64,000 nucleotides of DNA from Pleurodeles waltl (taxonomy: Eukaryota; Chordata; Amphibia; Caudata; Salamandridae), in the NCBI RefSeq assembly GCF_031143425.1, contig NC_090445.1:1577750049-1577814048 (forward strand), read 5' to 3'. Position numbers and translations under genes: made by a program. This document shows positions 1-11,199 of this stretch, in pieces (position 1 is the first letter of the stretch; each line of letters begins with the position of its first letter). The notes under the pieces were generated by a model, which was not told the origin of the DNA, ran no database searches, and saw only the letters and a list, made by a program, of their open reading frames with translations.

Positions 1-564
1 CATAGAGAAGCTATACATTAGTTTAAATGGTAATTTTTCGAGGATACATCTCTGTATTTTACCCATAACATAAAGGGCTGTGAAAACCCGGTACAGGACC
101 TGTCTGCAGTGATTACAAAGCTATCCAGTCCCATAACTTTTCCATTAATCCCCCATCCCAATATATGTGCAATCAGCTTGCCACCTTCATTTTGAAAGAA
201 AAAGGAGGATATCTATTTAGATTTCCTATTAGATATTGTCTTAAATCACGCACACATTTTGGAGAACGGCTCCAGATATCAGGGAGCAATATTTCACAAG
301 TTTACTTTCCTTATGGAAATACAAATCAAAGATCTGCTCCTAACTTGTAAATCTGGGACTTCCACAAATCCCTGCCCACCACACCTTTTACACCTTGTCC
401 CGGATATTCTAACTACTTATCTTAAATGGTTATGCAATTGCAAGATTGATGCTATTTTTTTTCCCCAAGCATGGAAAAAGGCATCACAATTCTGCTTCTG
501 AAAAAAGTCTCACCTATGCGAGATCTATTGGCTTTTTTCATTGTTTTTAAGACATGTTGCTTTG

Positions 565-1125
565 CAACACAGCTTAAAGTCAAGAAGAAAAGTGGTATTA
601 CGTGGCCAGGGCTGACCTCATCAAGGCGATTTTCTTTTTAAAGCCATGTCGCACAGCAGCCCATGATGTGCAGTATTAAGAAAAAAAAATGCAGAGGTTA
701 AAGCAACACGAGGGGGAATGGAGCAGCAACAATGGACAGCGAGAGAAGAGGGATTATGGGGAAAACAATACGAGGGAGGTGTGATGAAGGAGGGAGTGAT
801 TACCGCATGGGGCAGGGAGGTGGGAAGAAGAAATAGTACCTCAGGCACAACACGCGCAGTGGACAGCACTAATTAGGTTGAATCAATCTGTGTTCCACGG
901 AAACGAACAGAAGTGATGCCTAGCCTGTGCTGGCCAATTAAGAGGCTTCAATAAAGAGTGACATTGAAGCCAATTAATTGTAAGTAATGGACAGGCTGCA
1001 AGCCCTTTATTGTAAACAATAGTATCCCGCAAGTGAGAGTGCACACATCACATGCGCTGTCGCATGCTCAACCTAAAAACCTTGCAAATTCCAAAGAATT
1101 AAAAACAGAAAGTTACATGCCTGAA
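565..1125. other. Unidentified insertion inside LINE copy 1
   Basis: The LINE reading stops near 565 and resumes at about 1135 at the adjacent protein position, so the intervening roughly 560 bp looks inserted. It holds a purine-rich tract around 650-840 and no recognisable coding sequence. I could not define terminal repeats or a target duplication, so the edges are approximate. It could also be a fast-diverged LINE segment. Confidence 0.35.
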
Positions 1126-2223
1126 TAAGTTTTGCCCCTGCTGGCCAAAATACTGGCTAGAGCACTTAACAAGAACTATTTGCAGTCCTGGAACATCACA
1201 AGTTGATGAATATTGAGCAAGCCAGCTTTATAAGTCGCCATAGCATGGAGCCAGTGTTGGTGTGTGTCACTGATGGTATTAGATATGTCCTTGTACAAGG
1301 AGGTCTGCTGCATTGATCATGTTAGACCTCACGACAGCTTTTGACACCATATACCATGCTGTGTTAGAGGCTTGCCTGTTTCATCTCAACAGAAAATATA
1401 AGGCTTTAAAGCTCCTGTTTTAATTTCTGTGAGACAGAACACAGTGTCATGCCATCTATACATTTCTAAGTCCTTTTCCTCACCATCGAGCATGCCACAG
1501 TGCTAATCTCTCAGCCCAACTCCTTTTAGCTAGTTAGATATTTTGGGTATCATTACTATTGTAGGCCTATGACACTCAGATTGTGGTTAATAACTGAAGA
1601 TTCTAAGACAGCAACACCTAATTCGCAGAAATGTATGGGAGAGGGAGGGAATTTAATGAATTCCAACTACCTCAAATTAAATAGGGGGAAAACTAAGCTC
1701 TTTATATTTATCAAGGACCAGTGGCTGTGGTCCAGCTCCTGGTGGTCGTATGAACGTGGGTCTCTTCCTATTTCAATGAAATCTGCTAGAAATCTGGGAG
1801 TAATGTTTGACACAACATTTGTTTTTGCCACACACATTAATCAAGTTTCTGCTACCTGCTTGCACATTCTACGTATTTTGAGAAAAACATTAGCTTTCAT
1901 CCTTGTTTCCTCACATAAGACTTTGATACAGGCACTGATTTCTTCACATCTAAATTACTTTAACTCCCTCTGTCTAAGTATCAATTAGACTTTAGTTTAC
2001 TCAAACTCCACTCTATTTTAGAGGCAATGAAAAAGCTATACTGGTTCTTACTCCACAAACGGTTTATGTTTAAAGCTCTCTGAATGGCCCAGGAGGCCCT
2101 CCACAATGCTAGACCAGGATTCAGTGCTGTGAAGTTCACTTTGGAATGTTCCTGGTTGGCGTTTGAGATCTGCCAATCTTAACATATGGCAACTTACTGT
2201 CGTGCTTGATTCACTCTCTAGGA

Positions 2224-2523
2224 CAGAGGTCTTCAAACTGGGGGGTGGGCCCCCCTTGGGGGGCCTCAAGTGATCCCGGGGGGGCGCCAAACTCTGGCCA
2301 AAAGAAATATTAAACAGATAACATGCCTTTGTTTTAAGCAGAAGCATGTTATTGCAGTTTTTAAAAGGTAACAGTACTTAACTGCAATGTTTAAATAGGT
2401 ATAGACCTATTTAAACATTGTCATCTTTCTAAAATAATTGTGAAAAATTCTGAGGGGGGCCCAATGCTTTTTTTTTTTCAACTGGAGGGGGAGGGGGGGC
2501 ATTAAAAAGTTTGAAGAACACTG
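2224..2523. mobile_element. hAT-type MITE with 8-bp target duplication
   Basis: The 300-bp non-coding element is bounded by CTCTAGGA at 2216-2223 and again at 2524-2531, an 8-bp target site duplication. The ends are imperfect inverted repeats: CAGAGGTCTTCAAACT on the left and, read on the other strand, CAGTGTTCTTCAAACT on the right (14 of 16 match). An 8-bp duplication with CAG-type ends is the hAT superfamily signature. The inside is G/C-homopolymer rich next to both ends and has no transposase frame, so it is non-autonomous. Confidence 0.9.
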
Positions 2524-2639
2524 CTCTAGGAGAATCTCAGCACTCAGCCCAGCAGGCCGACGTAGCAGTCTCAAGAGACTTTGAGAGTCATTTTTGTAAC
2601 TTTTTTAATTTGACCTGGTCCTCACAGAAGCGAATAGAG

Positions 2640-5190
2640 AAGGGAAGTTTGTTCCAATAAAATGGAGCCAAGTAAGAGAATGATGCGTCACTGTATCAGT
2701 GTGGATACAAGTGAAGCTTGCAAGTAGGTGGGCAAGGCCTTGATCAGGGCTTCCTGAATCAGGCGACATGTCTTGAAAAATATAGGTTTTTTTATGGGCA
2801 GCCCATGAAGGTCCCTTAAAATGGGAGCCATGGATATGTGGCGAGGCAAGTTGAAAATTAGCTGGGTTGCTGTGTTCTGCCCTACTTGGAATTTTAATAG
2901 CAAGGCTTCACTAGCTGCTCCTGGTAGTCCATTTCCATAATCCAGGCAACTGGTGATAAAAACCTGAACTAGAGTCTTTCTGTGTCTGGGAGGAAGCCAC
3001 GGAAAAGTTTCCTTAAGAGTCGCATGGTGGCATAGCAAGTACCACAGATGGAATCTGCCTGGTATTTCATAGAAAGGGTTTGAGTGATTTTAACCCCCAG
3101 ATTTTTTACCACCTGATTTGGGAACAGGCACTGGCTAAGCTCAGACGGCCACCAATGAGCTAACAATATTTCCTGTACCTTGGCAAAAAGCACAATCTCT
3201 GTTTTATCTGCATTTAATTGGAGACAGTTGTTATTCATCCACGCCTCAATTTCACGCATAGAGTGCGTGAATTGTGATTTAACTTTTGTCAATCAGGCCT
3301 AAAGGAGATAAGTAGTTTGCATATCGTCCGTGTAGTGTATGATCTCAAATGCACAAGCTCTTACTATCTGTGCTAGAGGTACCATGTAGACATTAAATAA
3401 TGTATGGCTCAGACAGGAACCCTGTGGATCTCCTTTGTTGATTCTTAAGGTTTTGGAAGTGAAGGAATTGAGGCAGATATTTTGGGTTTGGTTGTCCAGA
3501 AAATCCCTGAGCCCCAAAGCAAGGAGCTGCTGCATATGCCAGCCTCATAAAATGTGTGGATAAGAATGTAATGCAAGTCCATTAAAAAGGCTGCAGTCCA
3601 ATCCAGTAGAACCAGCATAAGTGCAGTCCCAGAATCTAAGGATAGTCTGATATTGTCAGGGACTGCCACTAGTGCTGACTCCGTGCTATGGGTTGCCTTG
3701 AATCCTGACTGTGAGTTATCTAAGAGCATGTGTTCTTCAAGAAAAGGTGACAATTGGGAATTAACATAACTTTCTAGAATTTTGGAAAGCAATGGTAAAA
3801 AGGAGATTTGCGATAGTTGGAAAGAATCTTTGGGTTGTCTGAAGGCTTCTTAAGGATGGGGGTATCTTGGGCACATTTCCAAATTGCCAAAAGCTTAGCT
3901 GAGGTTAGAGAAAGATTGAACAGCTCCTTTACAGTAGGAGCGATAACCTTGGCCATACTAGCTGTTATCCTAGGGGGACAAAGGTCCCGAAGGGATCTTG
4001 ATTTGGCTAGCGATAGCTTTTTTTGTACCTGCTCCAAGGAGCATAATTAAAAATTACTTAGAGTGCTGATGATGTTTGAAGGGGCTAGATTAACATCTTG
4101 CTCTTTCGTGTAAAATTCCAGAGGAGTTGGAAAATTCTTATAGATGAGATTGATTTTATCCTCACAGTTTTTGAGAGTCCAAAGTAGACTGGGTACAAGC
4201 GTGGGGTTTTATGAAACTACTTAAAGTTTTGTAGAGTTCTTTAGTTGAGCAGGTCACGTTGTCAATAGTAGCCATAAGATACTCTTTACAAGCTTCCTTA
4301 AGCTGCTTTTGATAATTTTTCAATATAGGCTTATCAGCTTCTTTGCCAGCCAAGGATTTAGTGGCACGCATCTACGTTCTGAATGTTTACAATTAAGTTT
4401 AAAGTCACGCAGATGGTTAGTGTACCAGGCTGCTTGGTGTTTAGCTGCAGTGGAAGGGACTTTTATGACCAGGGCTTTTAGGTCAAAAAAACCTCAAAAG
4501 GGAACTCTGACATGCTTCTACAGCCGATTCGATATTGTTACATGATGCAATAGAGATGGGTCTACAGAGTTCGGCAAAGGAGTCAGGCACAACTGTCTTC
4601 CAAGCACAAGTAAATGTGATGGGTTTAGTCCCTGGCTTGGCTGGGGTAGTTTTGCATGGGATCTGAAACTGGATTGGATGATGGTCAGACCAAGTAACCA
4701 GAAGAAGAGGTTTACAAGTTGCATCCTTCGAATTAGTAAAAATAATTATCAAGGGTGACACAATTAGAGTGAGACCAAGTGATTCTAAATCTGCTAAAAG
4801 TTGAGTTACGCCCCCATCCTCCTTGTTTCCCCCGTGAAAGTTAAAATCATCCAAGAGCAAAAGGTTGTTTGGGGCCAAAACAATCAGAGGAATGTTATGG
4901 GACCCAACAATCAGAGGAATGTTATGGGACCCAGAACGAGATAGAGTAGATGTGGTTGGATGATCCTTTTCATATCTCACTTTGAGGCTGTGGAACTCTC
5001 TGCCAGTGGAGATCAAATCCATAGGCATTCTCCTTTTGTTCTGAAAATGTATGAAAATGATGCCTTTCTCGTTATAGAAGCCTTTGAGTATCGATCCTCT
5101 ACTAAGCTGGCTTTCCTTAGTCCCAAAACACCTCCAGATAAAAGTGTGCTTTATAAGTCATTTCTTTGTAGTGAACCAGTAATCCCAAAA
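2640..5190 (-). mobile_element. L2/CR1-type LINE copy 2, endonuclease plus RT, decayed
   Basis: On the minus strand, an apurinic-type endonuclease remnant at about 5028-4483 shows 'LDDFNFH' (from a GDFN motif) and 'SDHHPIQF' (SDH motif). RT follows: 'LSKILESYVNSQL' and 'SQSGFKATHSTESAL' near 3790-3640, 'DPQGSCLSHTLFN' and 'IIHYTDDMQT' (YADD box, changed to YTDD) at about 3430-3310, 'LQLNADKTEIVLF' near 3230-3180, and the C-terminal 'ITSCLDYGN' region near 2960. The order endonuclease-RT matches ORF2 of CR1/L2 LINEs. At least four frame changes break it. The 3' end abuts the 3' end of copy 1, so the two lie tail to tail. Confidence 0.8.
4879..4932. repeat. 27-bp perfect tandem duplication inside LINE endonuclease
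   Basis: The 27-bp unit at 4879-4905 is repeated without change at 4906-4932. It duplicates a nine-residue piece (GSHNIPLIV) of the decayed endonuclease frame and keeps the frame. Perfect identity in an otherwise eroded LINE points to a recent local slippage or duplication. Confidence 0.9.
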
Positions 5191-7114
5191 TGAGAATGGT
5201 GCTTTCTTGTGAATTTATTGGGCCGCAGTTAGAGCAGATCTTAACACAGTACTGAACCTAGCCCCTCCTCCCCAGAATGTTTGTGATCAGTTGTAATCTT
5301 TGCAAAGGCATTTTCTATGCAGAGGTGAGAAATGTAACTAGGATAGAAAAAAAACAGAGGTAATTGTAAGAAGTACTCATACAAAATTAAAGGGTTCACA
5401 AACTGGTAATGTACACACAGCTTTAAGGATACAGACTGAACTGCTGAAAATGAAAGATCATAGATTTACCACCAAAATGGAGTACTTTGTACCTCTTCGG
5501 TTATTTAAAAGATGTTTGAAATCCTAAACGTGTTTGAACAGTTAATTGATGCAGCTGCAAACCAACTATATTGACAGTGTCAAGCGTACCTGAAAGGCAA
5601 AGGGATAGTGTCTCTAAATTCACGCGTGTACATGAGGGTTCAGTAGACGCACAACAATGTGCATCAGAGCGACAGCCTTAAAGTGCACAATGCTCTCAGT
5701 GCGACACAAAGGCTCTGAGCTAGCTTGCTAGTAAACAAAACGCTGGACACAAAACATAGAAGGTCTAGGGGTGCAACAAAGAAATTTATTAAAATAAGAA
5801 AAGTTGGTGAAAGGGAAGAGTGTAATCAACAGCCCGGGTTGCTACTGTGCCTCATGGTAATAAGTTTGAGCACTCTTAATTGGCTGTGAAGGCCAACAGT
5901 CATCAAGGTCAAAAAGTCTTCGTTTTAGGGTAGCAGCTCAGTGAAGCTATCAGGACTCCTTAGGCTGGCTAAGGGTCTTCTAGTCATAGGAGGAAAGTAT
6001 CAGGGCAGAACCGGGCCACAGACTTAGTACCAGGCAAGGGGAATCAGGTAGCATGCATGCTGTCCATTGCACATATATTTCAGCAAGGGACAGAGCAGAT
6101 CCAAGTCCAAAAAACAATCAGTGAGCAAGCAGCTCCGGATTTTCTTTTCAAAATTGGGCAGTTGGAAGACGCCACACTGTCAGTCAATGTCCAGTGCATT
6201 TCATGATTTCAAAAGCCCAGCCGTTCAGACTGGGATCAGTGCGGAGTCTATGATGACTAAGTGCAGGGACTCAGGTGAATGGTTTGAGGGCTTCTTTGGA
6301 AGAAAGCTGTGTGTATTCTATCCAGAACAGCTGAAACAAAGGTAGAGCAGGACATAGAAGCAGTGTATGGGTTGTCCCCCCTAGGTAGCACACAACCTCT
6401 ATTTTGCACAACGTTATTATGGTAAATCTTCAACAACATTTACACATAACCCTAGCTAACTAACAAGTTGCTTACAATAAAAAAAATACACATTCTAAGA
6501 ACTTTTAATGTTTGCCAAGCCTTTGATAATAATTTGTTCATGCTAATGTTATGAAAGTGATAACTGCCTAATGTCTGTGAACACTATAATGAAGAAATAA
6601 AGACATGAAGGGACCCCATCAACCCTGATCCCTTAGACATTACCTTAAATGAAATGCTAGCAGACAGCTTTTGTGGGTGCAACTAGGCACCCTGAGTAGC
6701 TGTCCACTAAGGTCTAAAATGGTAGAGACCAATGGGTATAATCTCTTTTTGGGCTGTCCCAAGGCCTGACACTCAGCACCTATCTGCAAAGTGGGGGCTT
6801 CTTCGGGATTAGAGGCCAAACAAGATGTTCTCAAAAGGCAAAAAGTGCACAGAAAACTTTGGTGAAACTTTGGAGACTTACTACAACTGCAGATTTTTAA
6901 TATTGTTAACTAATACTGAACGCTGCAGGAGCAATGGCTGCTCATCAGAAGCTTTTGAACAGAGCGTGATCTGATGTTGGTAGTTAGGCCCCAAAAGAGT
7001 TATTTTCAACAAAGTGTAATGTGACACTGCACCCTGCAGTGGTTGTCCCTCCCTCTCTTGGTGTGCAGATATTATTTTACTAACCCTAAATCACATGTAT
7101 GCCATACACTAGTT
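5191..7114. other. Intronic or upstream sequence, nothing recognised
   Basis: No conserved exon, LINE motif or transposon end could be recognised here. Open frames are short and without family motifs. The upstream discoidin-domain exons expected for the receptor gene were looked for between 1 and 7385 and not seen. Confidence 0.4.
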
Positions 7115-7117
7115 TTA

Positions 7118-7285
7118 GGGCCTGATGTAGAGTTCAGCAAACAGGTTACTCCATCACAAACATGACAGATATCCTGTCCACAGTTTTACAAGTGCATTAT
7201 ATCCAGGGGCAATAGTAATACCGCAGACATGATACCTGTCATGTTTGTGATGGAGGAACTGTCTGCCAAACTCTAAACCAGGCCC
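7118..7285. mobile_element. Harbinger-like MITE, 168 bp, TTA target duplication
   Basis: A near-palindromic element flanked by TTA at 7115-7117 and 7286-7288. The left end GGGCCTGATGTAGAGTT faces GGGCCTGGTTTAGAGTT read inward from the right end, and the inverted arms extend about 55 bp with a shared CCATCACAAACATGACAG block. GGGCC-type ends with a TWA-like 3-bp duplication fit PIF/Harbinger MITEs. No coding capacity. Confidence 0.8.
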
Positions 7286-7385
7286 TTAATCTGTTAATTG
7301 GGGGATCACTTTTATGTTATTTCTTGGACAATATCCTAATCTGTGCCTCTGTTGTACTGATAGAAATTTCATTTTGTTCTTGCAG

Positions 7386-7543
7386 AAACAACATCCCCTT
7401 TCACTATCAGCCGGCCAGTAGATAAACAGAATGAGTCCAACACATCCATTTTGATTGGCTGCCTGGTGGCCATTATTCTGCTTCTGTTGGTTGTCATAGT
7501 AATAATCCTTTGGAAACAGTATATACAGAAAAGACTGGAAAAG
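7386..7543 (+). CDS. ddr2: ddr2 exon: transmembrane segment
   Basis: Encodes the end of the extracellular stalk, the single membrane-spanning helix and the first cytosolic residues of a discoidin domain receptor, a collagen-activated receptor tyrosine kinase of the plasma membrane. It reads [19 protein letters not shown], then [20 protein letters not shown], then [12 protein letters not shown]. The [10 protein letters not shown] core is shared by DDR1 and DDR2, while the LW-Q---K-LEK continuation is DDR2-like. The acceptor is a pyrimidine tract ending TTGCAG at 7385; the donor is GTAAGA at 7544. The exon enters two bases into a codon and leaves at a codon end. The leucine, isoleucine and glycine helix face is the dimer-forming part of these receptors (family knowledge). 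Confidence 0.95.
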
Positions 7544-8908
7544 GTAAGAATGAAGAAAGGAGCTGGAGCATTATAGGAGGTCTGCAAAGAAATTCATTAT
7601 TTCTCTTTAAACTAACCCAAATGGAGACATGCATCCAAATTACACATATAGAATGCTCAGATTATTCACACAAAGCGAGTGCCGACTTCGCTCCTTCTTC
7701 ATACCTTCTGGTTTTAAGTCTAACACCAATATTACTTATTTTTTATTGGTTCAGTTTTATGCTGAGGTTGCTCCCTCTATTTCCGTGGCCCATCTTTAGA
7801 TGCACCACCAGAGTGCTGTTCATTCACCGATAAATAGAGCATTTGAGCATATCCTCCAGGTAGTTCCACAATTTCAATTCCTCCTGCATTGATTTCCTGT
7901 GGACAGTACTGTGTGTTTCTCTCTTTCCTCAATGAGGCTGTTTCTCTTGACAGATGTTGTTCTTTTCATAATATTTGGAAATATTCAGTCAGGCCTCTGG
8001 ACTTCGCCACTCCCCCTAACCCCCGTCAACCCTGCTTCTTGTGACTTATTGTCCCTAGATTCTGAAAGAGAGATCCTATCTGGTTGGATAATGTGTGCAG
8101 TCAACTGCTGTTTCCATATCAGCTCATCATGTATCATACACAATGATATGTTATGTTGTGTTACGTTCAGGTTACTCATAGAGCACAAGGTTCATGGTTC
8201 AAGTATTATTTTGGCTGTAAAGAAGCAGACCGAGGACATATTAAAGCTTGAAACAGATTTTCTTTCACAACACAGTAGAATTGGATGTTATAGGTGCTTA
8301 AAATATCCCTGTGAGGTAATTTAGTCTGCTCTACTCTCAATAGTTTTGTTGCAGAGTCAAGCATCCACCTCCTCTCTTGCCAACCATTTATAATTTATCT
8401 CAGTCATATCTAAAATTGTCTGTAGCTTCATCATCAGAATCATCATGTAATCCAGGCTGCCAAAGTAGTACTTCAGATGATCTATAATTGTTGAGTTTAT
8501 TAATCATAAAACCTTCATTTATTAGTTTCAGTACATCTAGGTCTTCTCTGTAGTTTGAAAGCGAATGCCCCAAGGTTCTGCATGACACAATAATATAGAC
8601 ATGGAGATTCTGTATGCTTCTGTGGTATTCCATCTCCTTGGCAGCAAGCACATGTTACCATACAGCCCTCTTCCCTTCTACTGCTGAGGCCTCACATTCA
8701 GTTTTACTGGCCTTACTGATGGTTCTGTGTGAGCAGAGAGAACAAACTGCGCCTCTGATCCTCTTACAGTGGTATCATCACATTTATGACTTGATGCACC
8801 TGTGAATAACCAACACTTTTTAGGACTTATTGGCGATATTAGCAATTTATTGTGTGTTGAGCTCCTCTTCTTTATCAAAAATGTTCACACTTCTTACTAC
8901 TTTCATAG

Positions 8909-9104
8909 GCACCACGACGAATCCTGGAAGAAGATGCCACAATCCGCTTGTCCTTCTACAGCTACAGCATCGCTAACAACCAGACTCAAATCCACCAATC
9001 TAATCCCACCTATGAGCGGGTTTTCCCTTTAGATCTGGACTACCAGGCACCAGTTATGCCCCCTCGTAAACTTCCTGAACTCTCTCAAAGTGCAGAGGAC
9101 TCGG
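8909..9104 (+). CDS. ddr2: ddr2 exon: cytosolic juxtamembrane region
   Basis: Encodes 65 codons of juxtamembrane sequence starting APRRILEEDATIRLSFYS, with NPTYERVFPLDLDYQAP in the middle and PRKLPELSQSAEDSG at the end. Human DDR2 has NSTYDRIFPLRPDYQEP and RKLPEF at the same places, so this exon is the strongest DDR2-specific evidence; DDR1 is longer and different here. The acceptor is TTTCATAG at 8901-8908, the donor GTAAGT at 9105. It starts in phase with the TM exon and ends one base into a codon. The tyrosine lies in an NPTY motif, the form bound by PTB-domain adaptors such as Shc, whereas human DDR2 has NSTY. Confidence 0.95.
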
Positions 9105-9177
9105 GTAAGTACCGGCTGCCCACTATACAGAGTGAAAGGTTGAGGTCAACTTGATGGTTCACAGTACAGCCTCATAT

Positions 9178-9335
9178 AGAGAGTTTGAGTCTTGAGCACC
9201 TTACTTAAATAGAGGAAATTGGTCATTTGATATGCAGATATAGCATAGACCAAGGATGGGCAGGCATGATGGCTAGCAGAGAGAGTCTTGAACACCTTAC
9301 ACAAATATATCAAATTAGTTATTTGGCATTACAGT
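9178..9335. repeat. Diverged direct repeat, period about 99 bp
   Basis: The block around 9180-9240 (GAGTCTTGAGCACCTTAC and following) recurs about 99 bp later around 9280-9335 with roughly one change in five bases. Both lie in the intron after the juxtamembrane exon. No coding or transposon signature was seen. Confidence 0.45.
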
Positions 9336-10180
9336 ACAGTAGAGACTACAGCTTCATAAGGAAATAGTGTACGTAATCAAAGCAGATCTGATGGAACCAG
9401 GGAACAGTATTCCTAAGAAGAAAGGCCCACGTGTACTAAGACAATGTGCAGCCTCAAATCCTGCAATTTGCAAAATTAGGATATTTGTAACCACAAAATG
9501 GCTTTTTTGTATTCATTTAACCCATTTTGCAACTCAGAAGAGGCTTAACAGCTCTGAAAATCGGTTTAGAAACGGATACCAAAAGGCATTTTGGAGTGGG
9601 TTATTTAGTACTTCGCTTACAAATTGTAACCACAATTTCATTTGCAAACCAATGAAAAATGACCAATATTTTAAAGATGTTGGTATCTTATTCGCAAAAA
9701 TGTATGGGTCTCTATTGGACTTCTTCCCCTTTATGAATGTTAACAAAATGTTTGTTGGGGTGTAAGCAGTAGTTCACATGGTAGTTGTCAGCTCTCACCC
9801 AAACTTTTTAAACTCAGCTGTTTTCCTTTAAGGTACCAGAGGAATTCCCAGAATTCATAAAAAGTAAGATTTCTGAGAACTTACAAGGGGGAAGACTTGA
9901 GTGGGTCAGAGGCTGGGTCAATGAATGAAAAAGCACCCAGCGATAGACCTCACCATCAGCATTTTTATGCTGACAGATGAGGCTCTAACCCTAAGTCACC
10001 TGTTTGTGCATCATAGGAGCCCCAGAGTGGCAGGAAAATATATAATGTTGCTTTAAAATTTAGTTATGTGACTAGTAATTCTGGGCTAGGTAGCTTAAAC
10101 CTAACCTGCACCAGGCACTTAACACACTCAAAGGCCTTTATGTGAGTATAACTCACTCAGATTAGAAAATAACCTCGTTG
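9336..10180. other. Intron sequence, nothing recognised
   Basis: No exon, RT or transposon end recognised. An open stretch at 9367-9765 has no family motif and A/T-rich composition, and I treat it as chance. Confidence 0.35.
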
Positions 10181-10181
10181 T

Positions 10182-11000
10182 TTCTAATGGATATATGTCG
10201 GAACCACGGTTGCTTCAAGCACCCGTGGCTCAACAACGAGGTGAATGCGTTTACAACAATTTTACCGTTGTAAGTGCATTCCTTGTAAAGGCATTAGCGA
10301 TCAGCATGCACGGTTCCAGCATGTTTCCCCCTAGCCCCCACCCCTAAAAATTACCATAACCCCCCTCCCCACAACTACCCCAACCCCTACCCCCAAAATT
10401 ACCAGAACCCCAACCCCACTCCCCTAAAACCTAAACCACCCCAACCCACCCCTTAAACCTAAACCCTGTCCCCCTCCCCCAAACCTTAATCAGCCCCATC
10501 ACCCACCCCTCCCCAAAAACTAAAAATACCCCGAGTCCCCACCCCACCCCTAAAACCTAAACACCCCAACCCACCCCTTAAACCTAAACCCTGAACCCCT
10601 CCCCCAAAACCCTAATCACCTGCAGCCCCCCACCCCACCCCAAAAACCAAAAATACCCCCAGTCCCTACCTCACCCCTAAAACCTAAACACCCCAACCCA
10701 CCCCTTAAACCTAAACCCTGACCCCTTCCCTCCCCCCAAACCCTAATCATCCGAGCCCCCCACACCCCAAAAAAAAACAGCCTGAGTCCAAGCCCAACTT
10801 ACCTACTGTGTCGACTCAGACTCCCTTCTTCTGTACCTTAACCACGCATGTACGTGGTTCAGACATGTGTGGTTAAGGTACCAAAAGCAGGAAGTAGTGG
10901 AAAACGAAAGCATTGTTTTGCTTTCGTTTTTCACGACTTTGTGGTTCCGGAGTCGTTGTTTCGTGTGTTTCCCGTTTCTAATGGGTACTTTTAACCTTAG
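10182..11000. repeat. Compound repeat around a C-rich tandem array
   Basis: The core at about 10328-10780 is a cytosine-rich array. Blocks such as CCCCTAAAACCTAAAC and CACCCCTTAAACCTAAACCC recur three to four times with a period near 110-120 bp. The array is flanked by sequence with short inverted pieces (a GGTACC-centred pair near 10840-10880), and by an 11-bp direct repeat, GTTTCTAATGG, near 10190 and 10975. The direct repeat could mark the edges of one composite insertion. The CCCTAA-like words are not a telomere array because the units are irregular. Confidence 0.5.
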
Positions 11001-11199
11001 ATTTCCCACCTTAGAACACTCTCCACCCATGTGCCTGACTGGATCAGAAAACATTTTCAAGCAATGCTCCTATGCTCTGCTAGGTGGTGTTGTCCAGCTC
11101 CCTTCTCATTTTGTACTGCCCCGGAAGTGACGGTGTGGAGCTTTATATGAGTGTCACAAATGCCACTGACATCACTTCCTTTCTTTCTGTGTAGTCCAA

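Larger units (their letters stand above)
250..2640 (+). mobile_element. L2/CR1-type LINE copy 1, decayed reverse transcriptase
   Basis: Degenerate reverse transcriptase of a CR1/L2-clade LINE, read in several frames. Around 360-530 it resembles the pre-palm region (a tryptophan-lysine followed by a KK motif). At 1135-1400 it resumes with the 'LAKILARALN' motif and a decayed 'LDLTTAFDTI' motif, which is RT motif A. At 1569-1988 it has the 'LKLNRGKTKLFIF' and 'KSARNLGVMFD' motifs typical of the region after the YADD box, and at 2040-2220 the 'HKRFMFKAL' tail region. Stops and frameshifts rule out function. About 560 bp (roughly 565-1125) with no LINE similarity interrupts the RT, and a hAT MITE sits in the 3' part. 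The clade is assigned by motif spacing, so CR1 versus L2 is open. Confidence 0.7.

Noticed and set aside
10430..10700. Possible interstitial telomere array because of CCCTAA-like words
   Set aside because: Units are irregular, mostly CCCCTAAAACC or CCTTAAACC, with a period over 100 bp, unlike the six-base vertebrate repeat.
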